Of a stretch of DNA of 64,000 nt, positions 1 to 11,024 are shown in pieces. Below the pieces are notes generated by a model, which saw only the letters and a program-made list of their open reading frames with translations, was not told the origin of the DNA and ran no database searches. This DNA comes from Halictus rubicundus (lineage: Eukaryota; Arthropoda; Insecta; Hymenoptera; Halictidae): assembly GCF_050948215.1 (NCBI RefSeq), contig NC_135157.1, positions 2,294,001 to 2,358,000 of the forward strand. The letters are read 5' to 3'. Within the stretch, counting starts at the first letter, position 1. Each line of letters begins with the position of its first letter. The translations under genes were made by a program, and so were the position numbers.

Positions 1-3000
1 GTTGACGGTGAGGGTGGTTTCCGTGAAAGGAAATGGCCTTTAACTGCGAACAAGAAGCGGATATAAGAATTCCGGGGGTTACCGGAAGGGCTCAGATTTT
101 ACGATACTCACCGCATCCTAGAAACGGAACGCAAACCTTTCCCGTAGGGCAATCGCTGTTCTTCTCGCAGGATTTATCCGCTTCCCGTTTGCGTCTGCTG
201 TCTGGGAGGTTCAAGGTTACGACCTCGGACTCGTCCTAGTGTTTCAAGAAAATTATCCACCATTAGACAATTTAATTCCACGGCGAGGGTAGATCTATTG
301 CCGTTCCCGAGGTAAAGCAAGAAATAGGGGACGTTGCGTCCGAACGGGGGATGAATATATCTCCTTCCTGATTTAAGGGTGTTGCACAGGGCGCCGTTTG
401 TTGCTCGAAGCAGCACTCAATTTGGATATTGAAAAAGTATGGATTTTTAACACATTCGCTGCTACATCAGTGTACATAAAAATCGTACAAAATATTAAGC
501 TGCGTGGAAAGTTACGTTTTGACGAAAATAATGATACTATTTTTAAACAATGACTATTATTGGTTTATTAATGTATCTTTTGATTATTCTACTGTGCATT
601 GTAAAACAATCGATACAAATATTATTTTCAGTGTATTCTTGATTAGTTTTTATTCAAACAGATCGAACTTTCTATTTAACGTTGTTAGACCTGAAGAATC
701 AAAATGAATCACAACATTTAATCTGCATCTTTCAAGTGTTGACAAAAGATATTGATTTTCACCCGATTCATACATGGGCATTGTGTAGCAGTCAACGTGT
801 TAAATTCTATTTATAACTACTACAACACTACAAGCCTGCATTCTTGACTCGTGCAATATTATTCGAGCAGAAACCTGAGCGATGAATCATCTTGACTATG
901 GTTAGTTGCGAAAGCTTGTAGAACTTTGTCACTATACATTATTCACCATTTGTCCTATGAAATACTGTTTAAAACAAAAACTGTATTATACTAAGTGCTG
1001 CTTGTAATTTGGTAATTAGTTTTTCGTAAAATTTCTTTGTTTTGTGAGGAATTACATTGTGATTAATAGATGTTTTGATAAACGCGGTTATCGATCAAAT
1101 AATTCCAAGAAACTCTGTACTGAAATATTATAAATTATTAATTAAAAGACCTAGTGTTCTGCGAAAATCTTTCTATACAACTGTCTTGAATAACGCTAAA
1201 TTCCGAATAAATGAATGTCCGAGGTGTAACTCTAACTGCACCTGATATTTCGCTGATAAATATTAATTTTCTACCTTGTAACTAATACTCTTAAGCTATG
1301 TTCACACCGAAGCTTTTTGTCGCTTCCTGTTGCCTTCTTTTTTGTTTACCTAATAAAAGCAGAAGAAGGCAACAAGAGGCGACAGAAAGGTGTTTGATGT
1401 TGCTTCAGTGTTGGCACAGCTTTAGACTTTCTGAGAATCGAAGAGTGGCTAAATAATTGAGCCGTTTATTTTGAAAGTGGCCCAAGTCCATTTATACTTA
1501 AATTGAGATATTTATTATTGATAATGTCCGAAGGCAGTGATGAAGGTAATTTTAATTAATTAGTATTTAACAAGTTAATCTGAATTTTACAAAAAACGGT
1601 GCTTAACAAATAGCTTCAAGCGTCCTAAAACATGTTAAAAATTTAAGAAGTGAAACACATTATAGCTTACAGTGATATGTCTGCAGGACAAAATAGAAGC
1701 ATTAAAGTAGCTTTAATATGGCTAAAAATTGTCCAAACTGTTGATAATAATGTGGAAATCATAGTTTTTACCAAATGATAGAGATTTTGGCGTGGTAGAA
1801 ATGTCATTAAAAAAAATGATTTACTGTTTGTCCCCCAAGATTATTATAATATTATCAAAAAGTGCCGGAAAGGTAATAACTTTATTGTAAATGAAATGAT
1901 CAGAAGACGCAATTTTTAAAAGGGTAAAAAATTCTAACGGAGAATCAATAAACTGGTTAAAAATATGTTGGATGCGTTTTGTCAGAAATGAACCGTATAA
2001 AATTTTTAAATGAGAATGAAAATTTTAAAGTCCTGGATTTATTACCACGTCGGGGTAGACCAAGAAAGTTCGAATATATTGTATTGACACCACTGTATAA
2101 AAATATCAGACAAATTACAACAGCAAAATTCAAGGACATAGTGGACCTACTACGATATATACCACCGGAACATCATGATTTCTTCAAATCCCTTTCACAC
2201 ACACAAAATTTAGATGAGCAGTAAATTGTTTTGTAATTTATGTAGTTAAAAAATGTTTTGAATCGCATAAATTATGTTTTTGCAGTGTTGTAAAGATGTA
2301 TAAAATAAATTGAGTATTGTTTTTTTTTTCGATTTGAAGCATCTCAAATTATGTTGAATGGACTTGGGCTCCTTCAAATTTTATAACGAATCTGGTTGTT
2401 AATTTTGAAAGTGGCCTAACTCCATTCTTGGTAAGAAAACGCATATTATTCACTTAATAATTGCCATTATTTTAATAGAAACTATAAATTTAACTCCTTT
2501 AGATACACTTAAGCAGTATAACTCAGTAGTATCCTGTACATATATTTTTAATTGCATTGAAACACAAACCCTTATATATCTCAATTTAAGTATAAATGGA
2601 CTTAGGTCACTTTCAAAATAAACGGCTCAATTGTCTAAAAGACATAATCATAGAGGTTGCTGATCCTTAAGTAGCACAAAGAATTTCAGAAGTCCTAGCA
2701 TGTCAGAAGCAAACGAAAATGGTCACGGGGAGCCTAACTTCTGCCCTAGCAGGGGAGCTAATGATCTCCAAGTCGCCAACAGATCTACAGAGCGGTACAG
2801 GTTTGGCGTCCCTAAGTTACAATCCGGGTCGCTTTCAAGCACGGTTAAGGCTTGGAGAGCACTGCGATATCTCTTAGCAAAGAATCGTGTCGGTTTTGTT
2901 ACTCACTGAATCTCCACTGCGATCCCCTAAGTGGATTACGTGGACCTCTGGGTCGTCCTGCGGATGGAGGACCAAGGACGATTAGAACGTGATCGCGATT

Positions 3001-3132
3001 TACAAGAAACGACTGAACAACGCGTTTGTTCGGTATGGCTAGCTCGTATCTCCGTACCTTGTCGTCCTTAATGATGCACCTGGTGGCCGAAACGGCGCAC
3101 ACGAACAGCAGAACGAGAAACAGCCGGCTCAT
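1..3132 (-). CDS. Small secreted cysteine-containing precursor, four exons seen, 3' end beyond window
   Basis: Exons on the minus strand are 3132-3058, 2957-2907, 235-112 and 43 to the window edge. Phases agree throughout (0, 0, 1). Introns are 100, 2671 and 68 nt, with donors GTACGG, GTGAGT and GTGAGT; the acceptor at 236 has a CTAAT branch-point-like site upstream. The product starts MSRLFLVLLFVCAVSA, a signal peptide probably cut after residue 16, so it should enter the secretory pathway. Two acidic segments follow (residues 26-42 and 43-55), then RRKR at 56-59, a furin-type site, then cysteines at 65, 71, 77 and 83, each separated by five residues. Exon 4 stays open for 14 codons to position 1. 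This layout suits a processed peptide or growth-factor-like precursor, but I do not recognise the family. The exon structure is read from sequence; secretion and processing are inferred. Intron 2 is swollen by mobile elements. Confidence 0.72.
447..803. mobile_element. TTAA-bounded MITE, 357 bp, in intron 2
   Basis: The element begins TTAACACATTCGCTGCTACA and ends with the inverse of TTAACACGTTGACTGCTACA, so TTAA duplications bound short inverted repeats. TTAA is the piggyBac-type target. The interior is AT-rich and holds no transposase. Similar AACACGTT ends recur singly near 4,150, 21,060, 39,070 and 43,270. Confidence 0.6.
1293..1424. repeat. Short foldback element
   Basis: The left arm reads AAGCTATGTTCACACCGAAG and continues through TGTCGC to GTTGCCTTCTT. 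The right arm carries the inverse of GTTGCCTTCTT, TGTCGC, GAAGC and AGCTGTG in mirrored order around an AT-rich loop. It is a roughly 130-bp imperfect palindrome, probably a small MITE. Confidence 0.5.
1454..2634 (+). mobile_element. Degenerate DNA transposon with 57-bp inverted repeats
   Basis: Inverted repeats 1455-1511 and 2576-2632 match at 55 of 57 positions and start AATTGAGCCGTTTATTTTGA. CTAAA flanks both sides (1449-1453, 2635-2639), a possible 5-bp duplication. Two further copies of the end lie inside, at 2340-2384 (right-end orientation) and 2402-2428 (left-end orientation), as if two related elements abut. Coding traces at 1915-2224 suggest a decayed transposase. It sits within intron 2 of the gene on the opposite strand. 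Confidence 0.75.
1915..2224 (+). pseudogene. Decayed transposase C-terminal region
   Basis: One frame gives INWLKICWMRFVRNEPYKIF before a stop. A second frame, opened at 1979, contains RRGRPRKFEY, LTPLYKNI and LLRYIPPEHHDFFKSL up to the stop at 2224. Together these resemble the tail of uncharacterised arthropod transposase-like proteins, which I recall ending in a similar (P)xxHxFY motif; that memory is not precise enough to assign a superfamily. The frameshift and lack of an N-terminal region mean it is not functional. Confidence 0.45.
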
Positions 3133-3184
3133 CTTTGAAGGCTACGCCTCGGGAACGTTTGCCGATCGTGTGTCGAGAGCCGCT

Positions 3185-3191
3185 CTTTATA
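3185..3191 (-). promoter_or_regulatory. TATA box of the secreted-precursor gene
   Basis: The minus strand reads GTATAAAGAG here, 53 to 59 nt upstream of the ATG at 3132. A start site about 30 nt downstream would leave a 5' leader of roughly 25-30 nt, which is usual for small secreted insect proteins. The AAAG before the ATG is acceptable start context. Confidence 0.55.
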
Positions 3192-3199
3192 CGCTAGAG

Positions 3200-4540
3200 A
3201 AAAACCGCTCTCGTGAAACCGCGCGCCGCATGTGTTATCTTGGCCGTAAAGTCGCGGCCATTAGCGACGGGAAAAATTAAATTCTCAATTGCACCGTAGA
3301 TTATGCGCGGCTCGCTCCGTGTTTCCGCGTTAACGAGCTGGTTCGCGGAATCGTCGCCGTTGTCAGGCGGTCGCGCCCATTTTTTCCGCATGGAGATCGG
3401 CTCGGGATTCGCGAGCGGAACGAAGATACTCGATATCGTAAACTGCTGTCCGGGGAGCCGGGGGTCCCGGTCGGTTCATTTTCGCGTCCGGTCTTTATCT
3501 AAATTGGAAAAAAACAGAATAGCTCTGTAAAATGTAGTGCCGTGATTGCGCGCCACGGTTTATGAGCTGTTGTCAGAGGTTACACGACGCGCGGTGCGAA
3601 ATTCGCCAACCTATTCATCGATTGTCCATACCCTTGCGAATCGAACGTTGTGTTGTAGTCCGATCGGCACGGGCGCGACGAGAGCGACGCGCTCGACCCG
3701 TTCCCGTGATCCTCCTCGCAGTTAAGCGTGGTAATTGCCTGTGTTCATTAGGGCGATTGTGACGGGTGATCGATAACGTTACGCACTTAATTAAAATTAT
3801 GCTGGATTATTCTACTGGCGCAAATTCTGCTGATTACTCGTCGCAAATGATTTTAGTGTTTTTTCACGGGTGTTTATAATTCTTTGTGGAACTCGTTGTT
3901 AATATCTTCTAGGGCATCTGTGGTTTCCTGTGGGGACTAAATGTACCATTTGCTTTGCAAATTATTTTTCTTGGAAAACTACTTTGAGGCTTCTTAATAT
4001 CTGTTGCCGATTTAATGGTTTCTTGTTCTGCATCTCGTACTCGAAGAATTAGCAAACATTCAAAAAAGTAGAAAGTAAAATAATTGAGACAACTAAAGTT
4101 CAACCAATAAATTCAGCCGGCATTACAATAAACATAAAAAAGAATATCAGTCAACGTGTTAAAAATTAATTTTTGTTGTAACATATCATATGCCAAACTT
4201 AATTAGATTCTATGGACAATTTTCAAACCACACTACTGTCGCTGGAATGTGCCATTTGCGGACCACACTAATTAGTACGCTACGATTAGTATTTCTATGT
4301 CATTTGTTTTCCGTTTCTTGTTTTGTTTTTTTTAATAATAATCCGTAGACCGCATGATTGCCACAAAACGATGGTTGGTTGCCGCGTGATTGCGCCGTCG
4401 CGTCGCGTTGCTAAAATCGGGCATTCACGAACCAGTCTAATCAATATTTTATGATTAATATTCCTATTATATTATTGTATTTTATTGTATATGTGAGTCT
4501 TTTTGTGGCAACCGTGTCGTTCAAAAGTGGTCCATGTGCG
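3200..4540. other. Unique upstream region, no gene seen
   Basis: The CpG-rich part (3200-3780) is immediately upstream of the secreted-precursor gene and may hold its regulatory sites. The AT-rich part (3780-4540) has a lone TTAA-type end, inverse of TTAACACGTTGACTGATATT, ending near 4155. I see no coding exon. Confidence 0.4.
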
Positions 4541-4959
4541 TCAGGCCTAAAAGTAATAACTTAACTGTGGATCTCTGTGCAAAATAAAAATGTTCTGCAT
4601 TCATTACGAAAAATTGGAGACATATAAAAAGTTCTATCGTTCACTTTTTAACTGAGTGACTTCACGTGAAGACAAATATAATAAAATAGACAATAATAAA
4701 ATAATAGACAATAAAATAGACATAACAAAAATTGGTGTTCAAGTTTGTACTATTTATTGTTGTTGTATAGTTTACATTTGAAGAATTATTTCTTGAATTA
4801 AGAAGAAAATGAAAAACTTTCGACAGATGATAACAAAAACGAGTTAACTCGTCATCCCCAGTTAAAACGTTAATAATTTTAAGAAGTTGACAGTAATTCA
4901 ACGATGTGCCTGAATTTTCGTTATACTTTTACTGTTTTAAATTGCACCTACGTAATTTT

Positions 4960-5715
4960 GTTGTAAATGTATCAAATCAGCAGTCTAGTAACAACTATAG
5001 CAGATCTTAATAGTCCTCTGTAAAAGTTTAAGTATTTCGACCCAAATAAAAATGTTGACAAAATCCAACCAGAATAAATTCTCAATTTTTATGTTCTATC
5101 CACGGTGTCGTATTTGCTGTGGGCCACAATAGAAAATTACGAAACGAAGATTCCACTGGATCCACCATTTTCTGAAGGATCTTGCACATCCCCAAAAACG
5201 TTTCATCTTGCTGATAACAACTATCATTTCGTGGCAGTCGCGTGGTACAAAAAGGTTCTAAAGTTAGATCTAGATCTTGATCTAGATTGGATAGATTCCT
5301 ATGCATTCATAACAAAAATGTGTAGATGGAACACAAAGCAGAGAAAATGTCAGAACAATTCAAGTATTCCATTTTATTATTCGTAACCCATTAAAATCAT
5401 TGAGACATTAATTTCTATGCAGTTTCCATTTCTTACATTCGATGTATCACAATTTAACATGAAAATGATCTGCAATCCGGTAACAACTATAACGGACCTT
5501 CTCTAAGTATTTAAGCGCCTCGATGGAAATAAAAATGTTAATTTCGACACCACCACCAATTTCCCGTTCGCTTTCTACACGAAGTGTCACATTTGCGATG
5601 TGCCACATTCAAAAATTCCGCAACGTCCGCTGCACTCGATGTCTCCATTTTCTGAAGTGTTTCGCGCATCCCCGGAGCGGTTCATCTCGCCAGAACAGGA
5701 GCGGCGAGCGGCGAG
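4960..5715. repeat. Ancient diverged tandem duplication
   Basis: About 4960-5265 and 5440-5715 share an ordered series of blocks: GTAACAACTATA, TAAGTATTT, AAATAAAAATGTT, CCATTTTCTGAAG and CATCCCC. Spacing is about 490 bp. A weaker third trace (GCAAAATAAAAATGTTCTGC) lies at 4579. No coding potential is shared with confidence. Confidence 0.5.
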
Positions 5716-5719
5716 AGTC

Positions 5720-6195
5720 CGTTGTATCGACCGCGTTTCAGCGGAATATAAAAATTGCTCGGCGGTATTACGACGTCCCCGTTCTACGTGACGCTTTATA
5801 GCCGGATGTCTCCGGGAGCGGAATTAATTATGTATGCCCTGCAGTGTGGTGGTAGTTGCGGGACACGCGGATGCGGCGGGAGTTTCGCGGACGTTTTAGC
5901 GGCGCGTAATAGTCCTGATATTGGAAACTCGTTCGCCCATTCGGGCAACGGCAACGGCAACGGTTCGACCCGGCAGTGTGTGTATGAATATGGTCGGTCG
6001 ATTCGCGAATAACGAGAGTGTAGAGGGACACAGTCGCGTTTGCATAACCGGCGACGGAGACGGAGACGTCGTAGTTACGGGCGACTCGAAACTAGGCGGC
6101 CCTTCGACGGACACTCGACGTGACCGGAGGTTCTTTGTTCGCTTGATTACCGAACACCCTGGAAACTAGTCATTAGCTTAGCAAATAGAGAAACA

Positions 6196-6230
<35 letters not shown>

Positions 6231-7740
6231 GTCGTCGGCGACCTTCGTGGAGAAAGCTGGCGACGCGAATATCCGCGACGCGTTCCCTCGTTAACTAATT
6301 GAACGCTGTTAATTTACTCGCGGCTATCCCAAAGGCGTCCCCTTTCGCCAAACCTCCGCTAACGTTGTTTGCCCGACGCCTCTCTCGTATCGCGGGCTGC
6401 AAAAGCGGTCGTTCGTCTTTCTTGTCATCGACACCGTTGACGAGACGAGCGGCTTTTCAACCGGCCCGAGCTTCTTTTCTCGGGTCGGAACACCGGACTA
6501 TTTCGAGCAACAAGCCGCGCGATTAGGCTCGATCCCACGGCCGCGCGAATCTAAATGCGTCGACGAAAAGGCTCGAACGCCTAATCCGGGGAAGAAAAAG
6601 AGACGCGTCTCCGGGAAACCATGCGCGGAACAGGCCAAACGACGCTTGGCGATACAACTCGTGGCCACGCGTTTAAACGGTCGACTCGGCGTCGGACACG
6701 CGCGCGAAAATAAATCGAAGGAAAAGGCGTCGAATTCAGCAAGATCGTTCGTCAGTCGCTTATATTTAGACCGTGACTGCGCCTCGCATACTCGCAACGA
6801 CTATTTTTCCTGTCCCGCTTTCCCTACGTTGGCCCCCCTGGCTTTCCGTGGCGGTTGTTGCACGCTTCTTCCGCCTGGCGATCCATCTTACTCCCATCGC
6901 ATCGGCGTACTTTTTTTTTTCTCGATATTAATGTCGCCGCGGAATGCTGATGCGAGGAGACGATCGAGATAGGCGACGTCTCGCGCCGGAGATTAATAAG
7001 GTCGGGTCCCGACGGTCGGTGCAACGAAAAATGCAAAACGGAAGATTGCTGCGAAATATATAAGCTTGCTCCTTGCGTATCGATCGCATTGTCTGCGGGA
7101 TTGGTAAATGTGGTTAAAACTGGTCGTATTGAATATCACGTATCGTTTTACAATATAATGGTTTACAAACTACAGCGAGAAGCAAAGTTGAACCTATGTA
7201 ACCGTGTTCCCAGAGCATCGTTATTTATGACGACATTATGATACCACTGAAAACTTAAGGGGAATGATGTTCGGTTGAACTTAAGAATTTATGAACATTT
7301 CAATATGTTATTCCCGATTCAATTAAAAATACTAACCGAGAAATATATTAAATATTATTTGAGAACCTTGGACCTGATAGATGCAAATTGTTTTGGCACA
7401 TTTGTTACTAGATTTTTACAATATTCTCGAGATTTTATTAATTGTTTCAGAGAAGGTGGTGATATTTTTTATTTAATTGCCCTTCCGAAAAAGCTCATAC
7501 TATTCGATTTAAGTCTAGGCTTTGCGTTGGTCAATTTAGACTTTTAAATACATTGCTGAGAATGTAACCATTCCTACACTATTTTTTATGTTGGTTTCAG
7601 ATCTCAATCGTGTTGAAAACCAATACTCTTATCTTCGTCTGGCATATTTTCAATTGTTTCTGACAATTATGTCCGCAATATTTCTGTGTACGATCACTGG
7701 TTGATTCATCTTTTAACATGACACAGTAACATAACGATAC
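5720..7740. other. CpG-rich unique block then AT-rich sequence, no gene seen
   Basis: 5720-7050 is CpG-rich with short overlapping open frames on both strands and no splice pattern I trust. A TATATAAG at about 7058 could be a core promoter, but no convincing exon follows. 7050-7740 is AT-rich without recognisable content. Confidence 0.3.
6196..6230. repeat. (CT)n microsatellite
   Basis: About 35 bp of nearly pure CT dinucleotides. Confidence 0.95.
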
Positions 7741-7921
7741 ACAGTGAATTCTCGATATATGTCAACAACACGGGTCTTGCCAGTTTTATGTTTACACTCC
7801 TCGGTGTCCGAGGCCTCACGAGCTTCGTGAACCCTCACGGGGTATAACCCATTACCGCGGGGATAATTCCGCGACATTTATCATGCAGGCCTTGGCGACA
7901 TACAATAGAGAAATCACTGTA
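7741..7921 (+). mobile_element. Short-form TACAGT-family MITE (181 bp)
   Basis: Begins ACAGTGAATTCTCGATATAT and ends AGAGAAATCACTGTA, an imperfect inverted repeat. The core CACGGGGTATAACCC followed by GGGGATAATTCC matches the copy at 24,396 and the core of the longer elements at 9,471 and 32,615. Confidence 0.7.
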
Positions 7922-8059
7922 TCACGTGAAACAACTCCTTATCATGAGTTCACAACCATCAATTTTTAAATTCCCTTACACGATTCATTATTGCATCAAA
8001 TGAGCGATACAAAAATACAATGCTTTCAAATTAAGAGATCAATTTGAGAAATTATGTTC

Positions 8060-8200
8060 CCGAACCTGATGTTCCCAATTGTGACTCGGGTCCCGAAATC
8101 CTCGGGTACCCGAATATATTTATGGGTCGGACAAATTTTCGGGGTCCCTTCCGACCCGACTCGAGGTTCGGATACCCGAAATTTCGGGATCCAGCATGCC
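8060..8200. repeat. Hairpin-rich CGGGTACCCG segment
   Basis: Repeated short palindromic words (CGGGTCCCG, CGGGTACCCG, CCGAAATTTCGG) are packed into about 120 bp. It could be the remnant of a foldback element, but no clear ends are visible. Confidence 0.35.
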
Positions 8201-9470
8201 CCTACTAATTTTGCATTTTACCTTTCCGGGCACCCGCACACTCCTAAATGAGAGTCTTTCGATATTCCGCGACTGGTGTTTCTCCTGTTGCGCTCGGCGG
8301 GGTCCATTAGCACCTGAGCTCGGCCACAATCAAATACAGTCGACAGTGTCGTGTCGAGCTCATTCGAGGGGAGAAGGGCGTTTGTTGGCCGCGCTCGGTT
8401 GGCTCTGGAATTAATATTTCATGCGGGCGTGAACTTTATTCCCGACTGTCTGGCCGACGGGCGGCAATCGGCGAGCCGAACCGAATAACTGGTTACAATT
8501 TCGATTGTCGGCGTAATCCGGTTCGCCGGGGATTATAAGTTAAAATTTTACAGACTGATTACGGTCGTCTCGAAAGGCTCGAAATTATTTAATACCGATG
8601 CCTCGCGCAAAATCCTGGGACGGTGGTCCGCGATTCATCGGAGGGGCGAAGCGGGGTGGCAATGTATGGCGTGGCTGTTATTGATATTGATTTCGTTGGA
8701 AGCGTGTACAAGCCGGCACGATTCGAATCGTGGGAAAGTAGCTTAATTGGGACGACTATCTCCCCAGTCAAAGAGATAGCGACCAGCATTTCATGATGCA
8801 CTTACGTAACGATTAAACCGCGTACATAGGCCACGAGGATACGTTCGAGGCACATCGTTAACGATGAAACTAATGCGGGACGGAAATTGAGCGGCCTGGT
8901 CGATGGGATTCCCTCATCACGTTCCGAGGAGGCTAGGCCTCTTTCGCCGTGTGCATCCTACCATCTACGTGCGATATCTCGGCGCTCTAATAAGGAAACC
9001 GCCTTGACTTGCCGCTTATCAGTACATTGTATCGAAAGAGCGCCACCGTGATTGTCTCTAATCTGTATTACGTTATTAAATCGATTAAGCCCGGCTGCCA
9101 GGCTCGATAGCTGGCACAGCCTTTTCCCGGATTACTCGAACCTACACGGATAATTGATAACGTTCAACGGTTCTTCCTACTCGCACACGTTACAACGACG
9201 ACGTCCTCTTCGACGATCCTCGATATCCTCGAGCATCATCACGCAGTTTCCTGCGCTGCGTTCGTTTACGCCGCAGAAACCTGTTAGCTGGGCTCAAACG
9301 CCGTCGAACAAGGTCGACGATCACTCTAATCATAACTCGAAGTGGTGCTTTGGTGAGTTATAACAAACAGGATGATCGGAATAATTGGTTCCTGTGGAGT
9401 TTTCGAGGTTTACACTTGGCTTCTTATATATGTTCAGAAATAAAGACTTTTAAAAGCACGTCTCCACAAC
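8200..9470. other. Moderately GC-rich unique sequence, no gene seen
   Basis: I find no coding exon, RNA gene or repeat here. Confidence 0.3.
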
Positions 9471-9944
9471 TACAGTAAAGTCTTGATCTAAGCCGAACGG
9501 AGCCACGCGATCTTAGTTCGCCTATCCCCCCCCCCCCCACTAGGGAGTATACCCCGCGACGGACCAAGAAGCTCGAGCCGCCTTGGTCGCCGAGCAGTGT
9601 AAAGTGTAAACATGCCGCGTAATCCGATACCGAGTCGGGTATATCGGTGTGAACCACTACTAATTCAATTACAAAATTTCTTTATTTTGCATTATTTTTT
9701 TATGGGAATTTCACCAACTTGTGTGTGGCATTTTTCTGATTAAAATGTCACTACACACGATATAATTTGAACTGTATTTAGTGGTTTAGTTGACGGTATA
9801 TAGTGCGCCTTCGGTCGCGCAGTCTGTGTTTACAAGCGCTGTGCTTTTCTACGTTCGGCGCGGTCGACGCGGTCACAAGAAAATAGCCCTACGCGATCTA
9901 TGTCACAGCACGGACCCGAGGATTAGACTTACATCAAAACTGTA
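9471..9944 (+). mobile_element. Long-form TACAGT-family MITE (474 bp)
   Basis: Starts TACAGTAAAGTCTTGATCTA and ends with a decayed inverse copy (TCAAAACTGTA). It aligns over its whole length, inverted, with 32,615-33,084. Both contain sequence around GTGGTTTAGTTGACGGT and the core word GGGGTATA. Position 9526-9538 is a 13-base C run where the other copy has only GGAGGGGATAGG, so the run expanded after insertion. No transposase frame is present. Confidence 0.75.
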
Positions 9945-10257
9945 CCGTACTCCACAGAATCGCTCCTCCACAAACTTAGAGGATTAGGAGATTAGTGTTA
10001 TCATCTTTTTTTAATGTGGTGCCAATGTTAATTACAAATAAAAATTATAAATAAGTAAATACGTCTAAGAATAACCACAAGTTGTCAAGCAATATGGGGA
10101 ATAAGTTATCTATATAACTTACAGATAATGTGCTAAGATATTAAGTTATGATGTGGGGTTGGTGTATAAACGTGGAGCCATTTCAAAATCCATGATCTCG
10201 CAGTAGTGGTCGAGCAGCGCAGGAGAAAGTTCGCATAAGCGATCCAATTCGACACGA

Positions 10258-10470
10258 CTAGACTGCGGATTTTTATGCAAAATATAAATTTTCTAAGTCA
10301 ATTCTAAAAAAGTTGAAATTATATAAAAATGTATCTGAACATTTCAACATTTTGAACATTTGAATAAGTTGTGCACAGTGTAACGGTGATCTTAAATTCT
10401 TCTAACGTCTTCACAGTTTAGTACGCTACCTATTCGTTTTTGTCGTGAAAGCATAAAATCCTGTGATTAG
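10258..10470. mobile_element. CTAGACTGCGG-family MITE, copy 1
   Basis: The left end is CTAGACTGCGGATTTTTATG. The right end is the inverse of CTAATCACAGGATTTTATGC. The interior is AT-rich, about 210 bp, non-coding. Confidence 0.6.
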
Positions 10471-11024
10471 CATCGAATGGCGGTCCCTAAATCCATTAGG
10501 CGTATTTGTGGTGGTAATAGATTCGTGTGTACCGTTGGAATGTCAGTTTTGGACCAACGCGTCTCCCAGAGAGGTTTGCTCGAGGTCTAATCGACAGGAA
10601 GGGCTCCTCTTCTCCCCGATGATACCAATCGAAGGGCATACGTCTTCTTCGTTCGTCGGGAGACGTCGCTTCGACGAAAACAAACTGGCCCTGTTTGGGA
10701 ACGCGGTTCGCCACCCTCGAGCATCTCGGCCGCCGGATATAGACTAATTCCGACAGGCGTCCCTGGTTTGGTGACGTCTCATGGGAACAATATGGGGCTC
10801 GAACGAAAACTGCTCGCTCGATGGCGCGACTGGCATTGAATTCTATCCGTCTAGTCGACCAGCCCGCACAGACGAGCCGCAGGACTCTTAATTTCACCAT
10901 ATGCCATCGACGCCCTTTTATCACGCGACCCCTCGAAACACGTCACGTTTGGACGCTCGGATGTTTGTGACACCTGTTAATGCCTTTCGAAGTACAATTA
11001 GAATTTGATCTGGTGAGAAAGATA
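10471..11024. other. CpG-rich unique block, open on both strands
   Basis: 10,463-10,924 is open for 94 codons on plus and 142 codons on minus, overlapping each other. Neither product shows a domain or sensible composition, so I treat both as chance frames in CpG-rich DNA. Confidence 0.3.

Noticed and set aside
2700..2909. 69-codon plus frame in intron 2
   Set aside because: It ends at the exon 2 donor of the opposite-strand gene and has no recognisable content.
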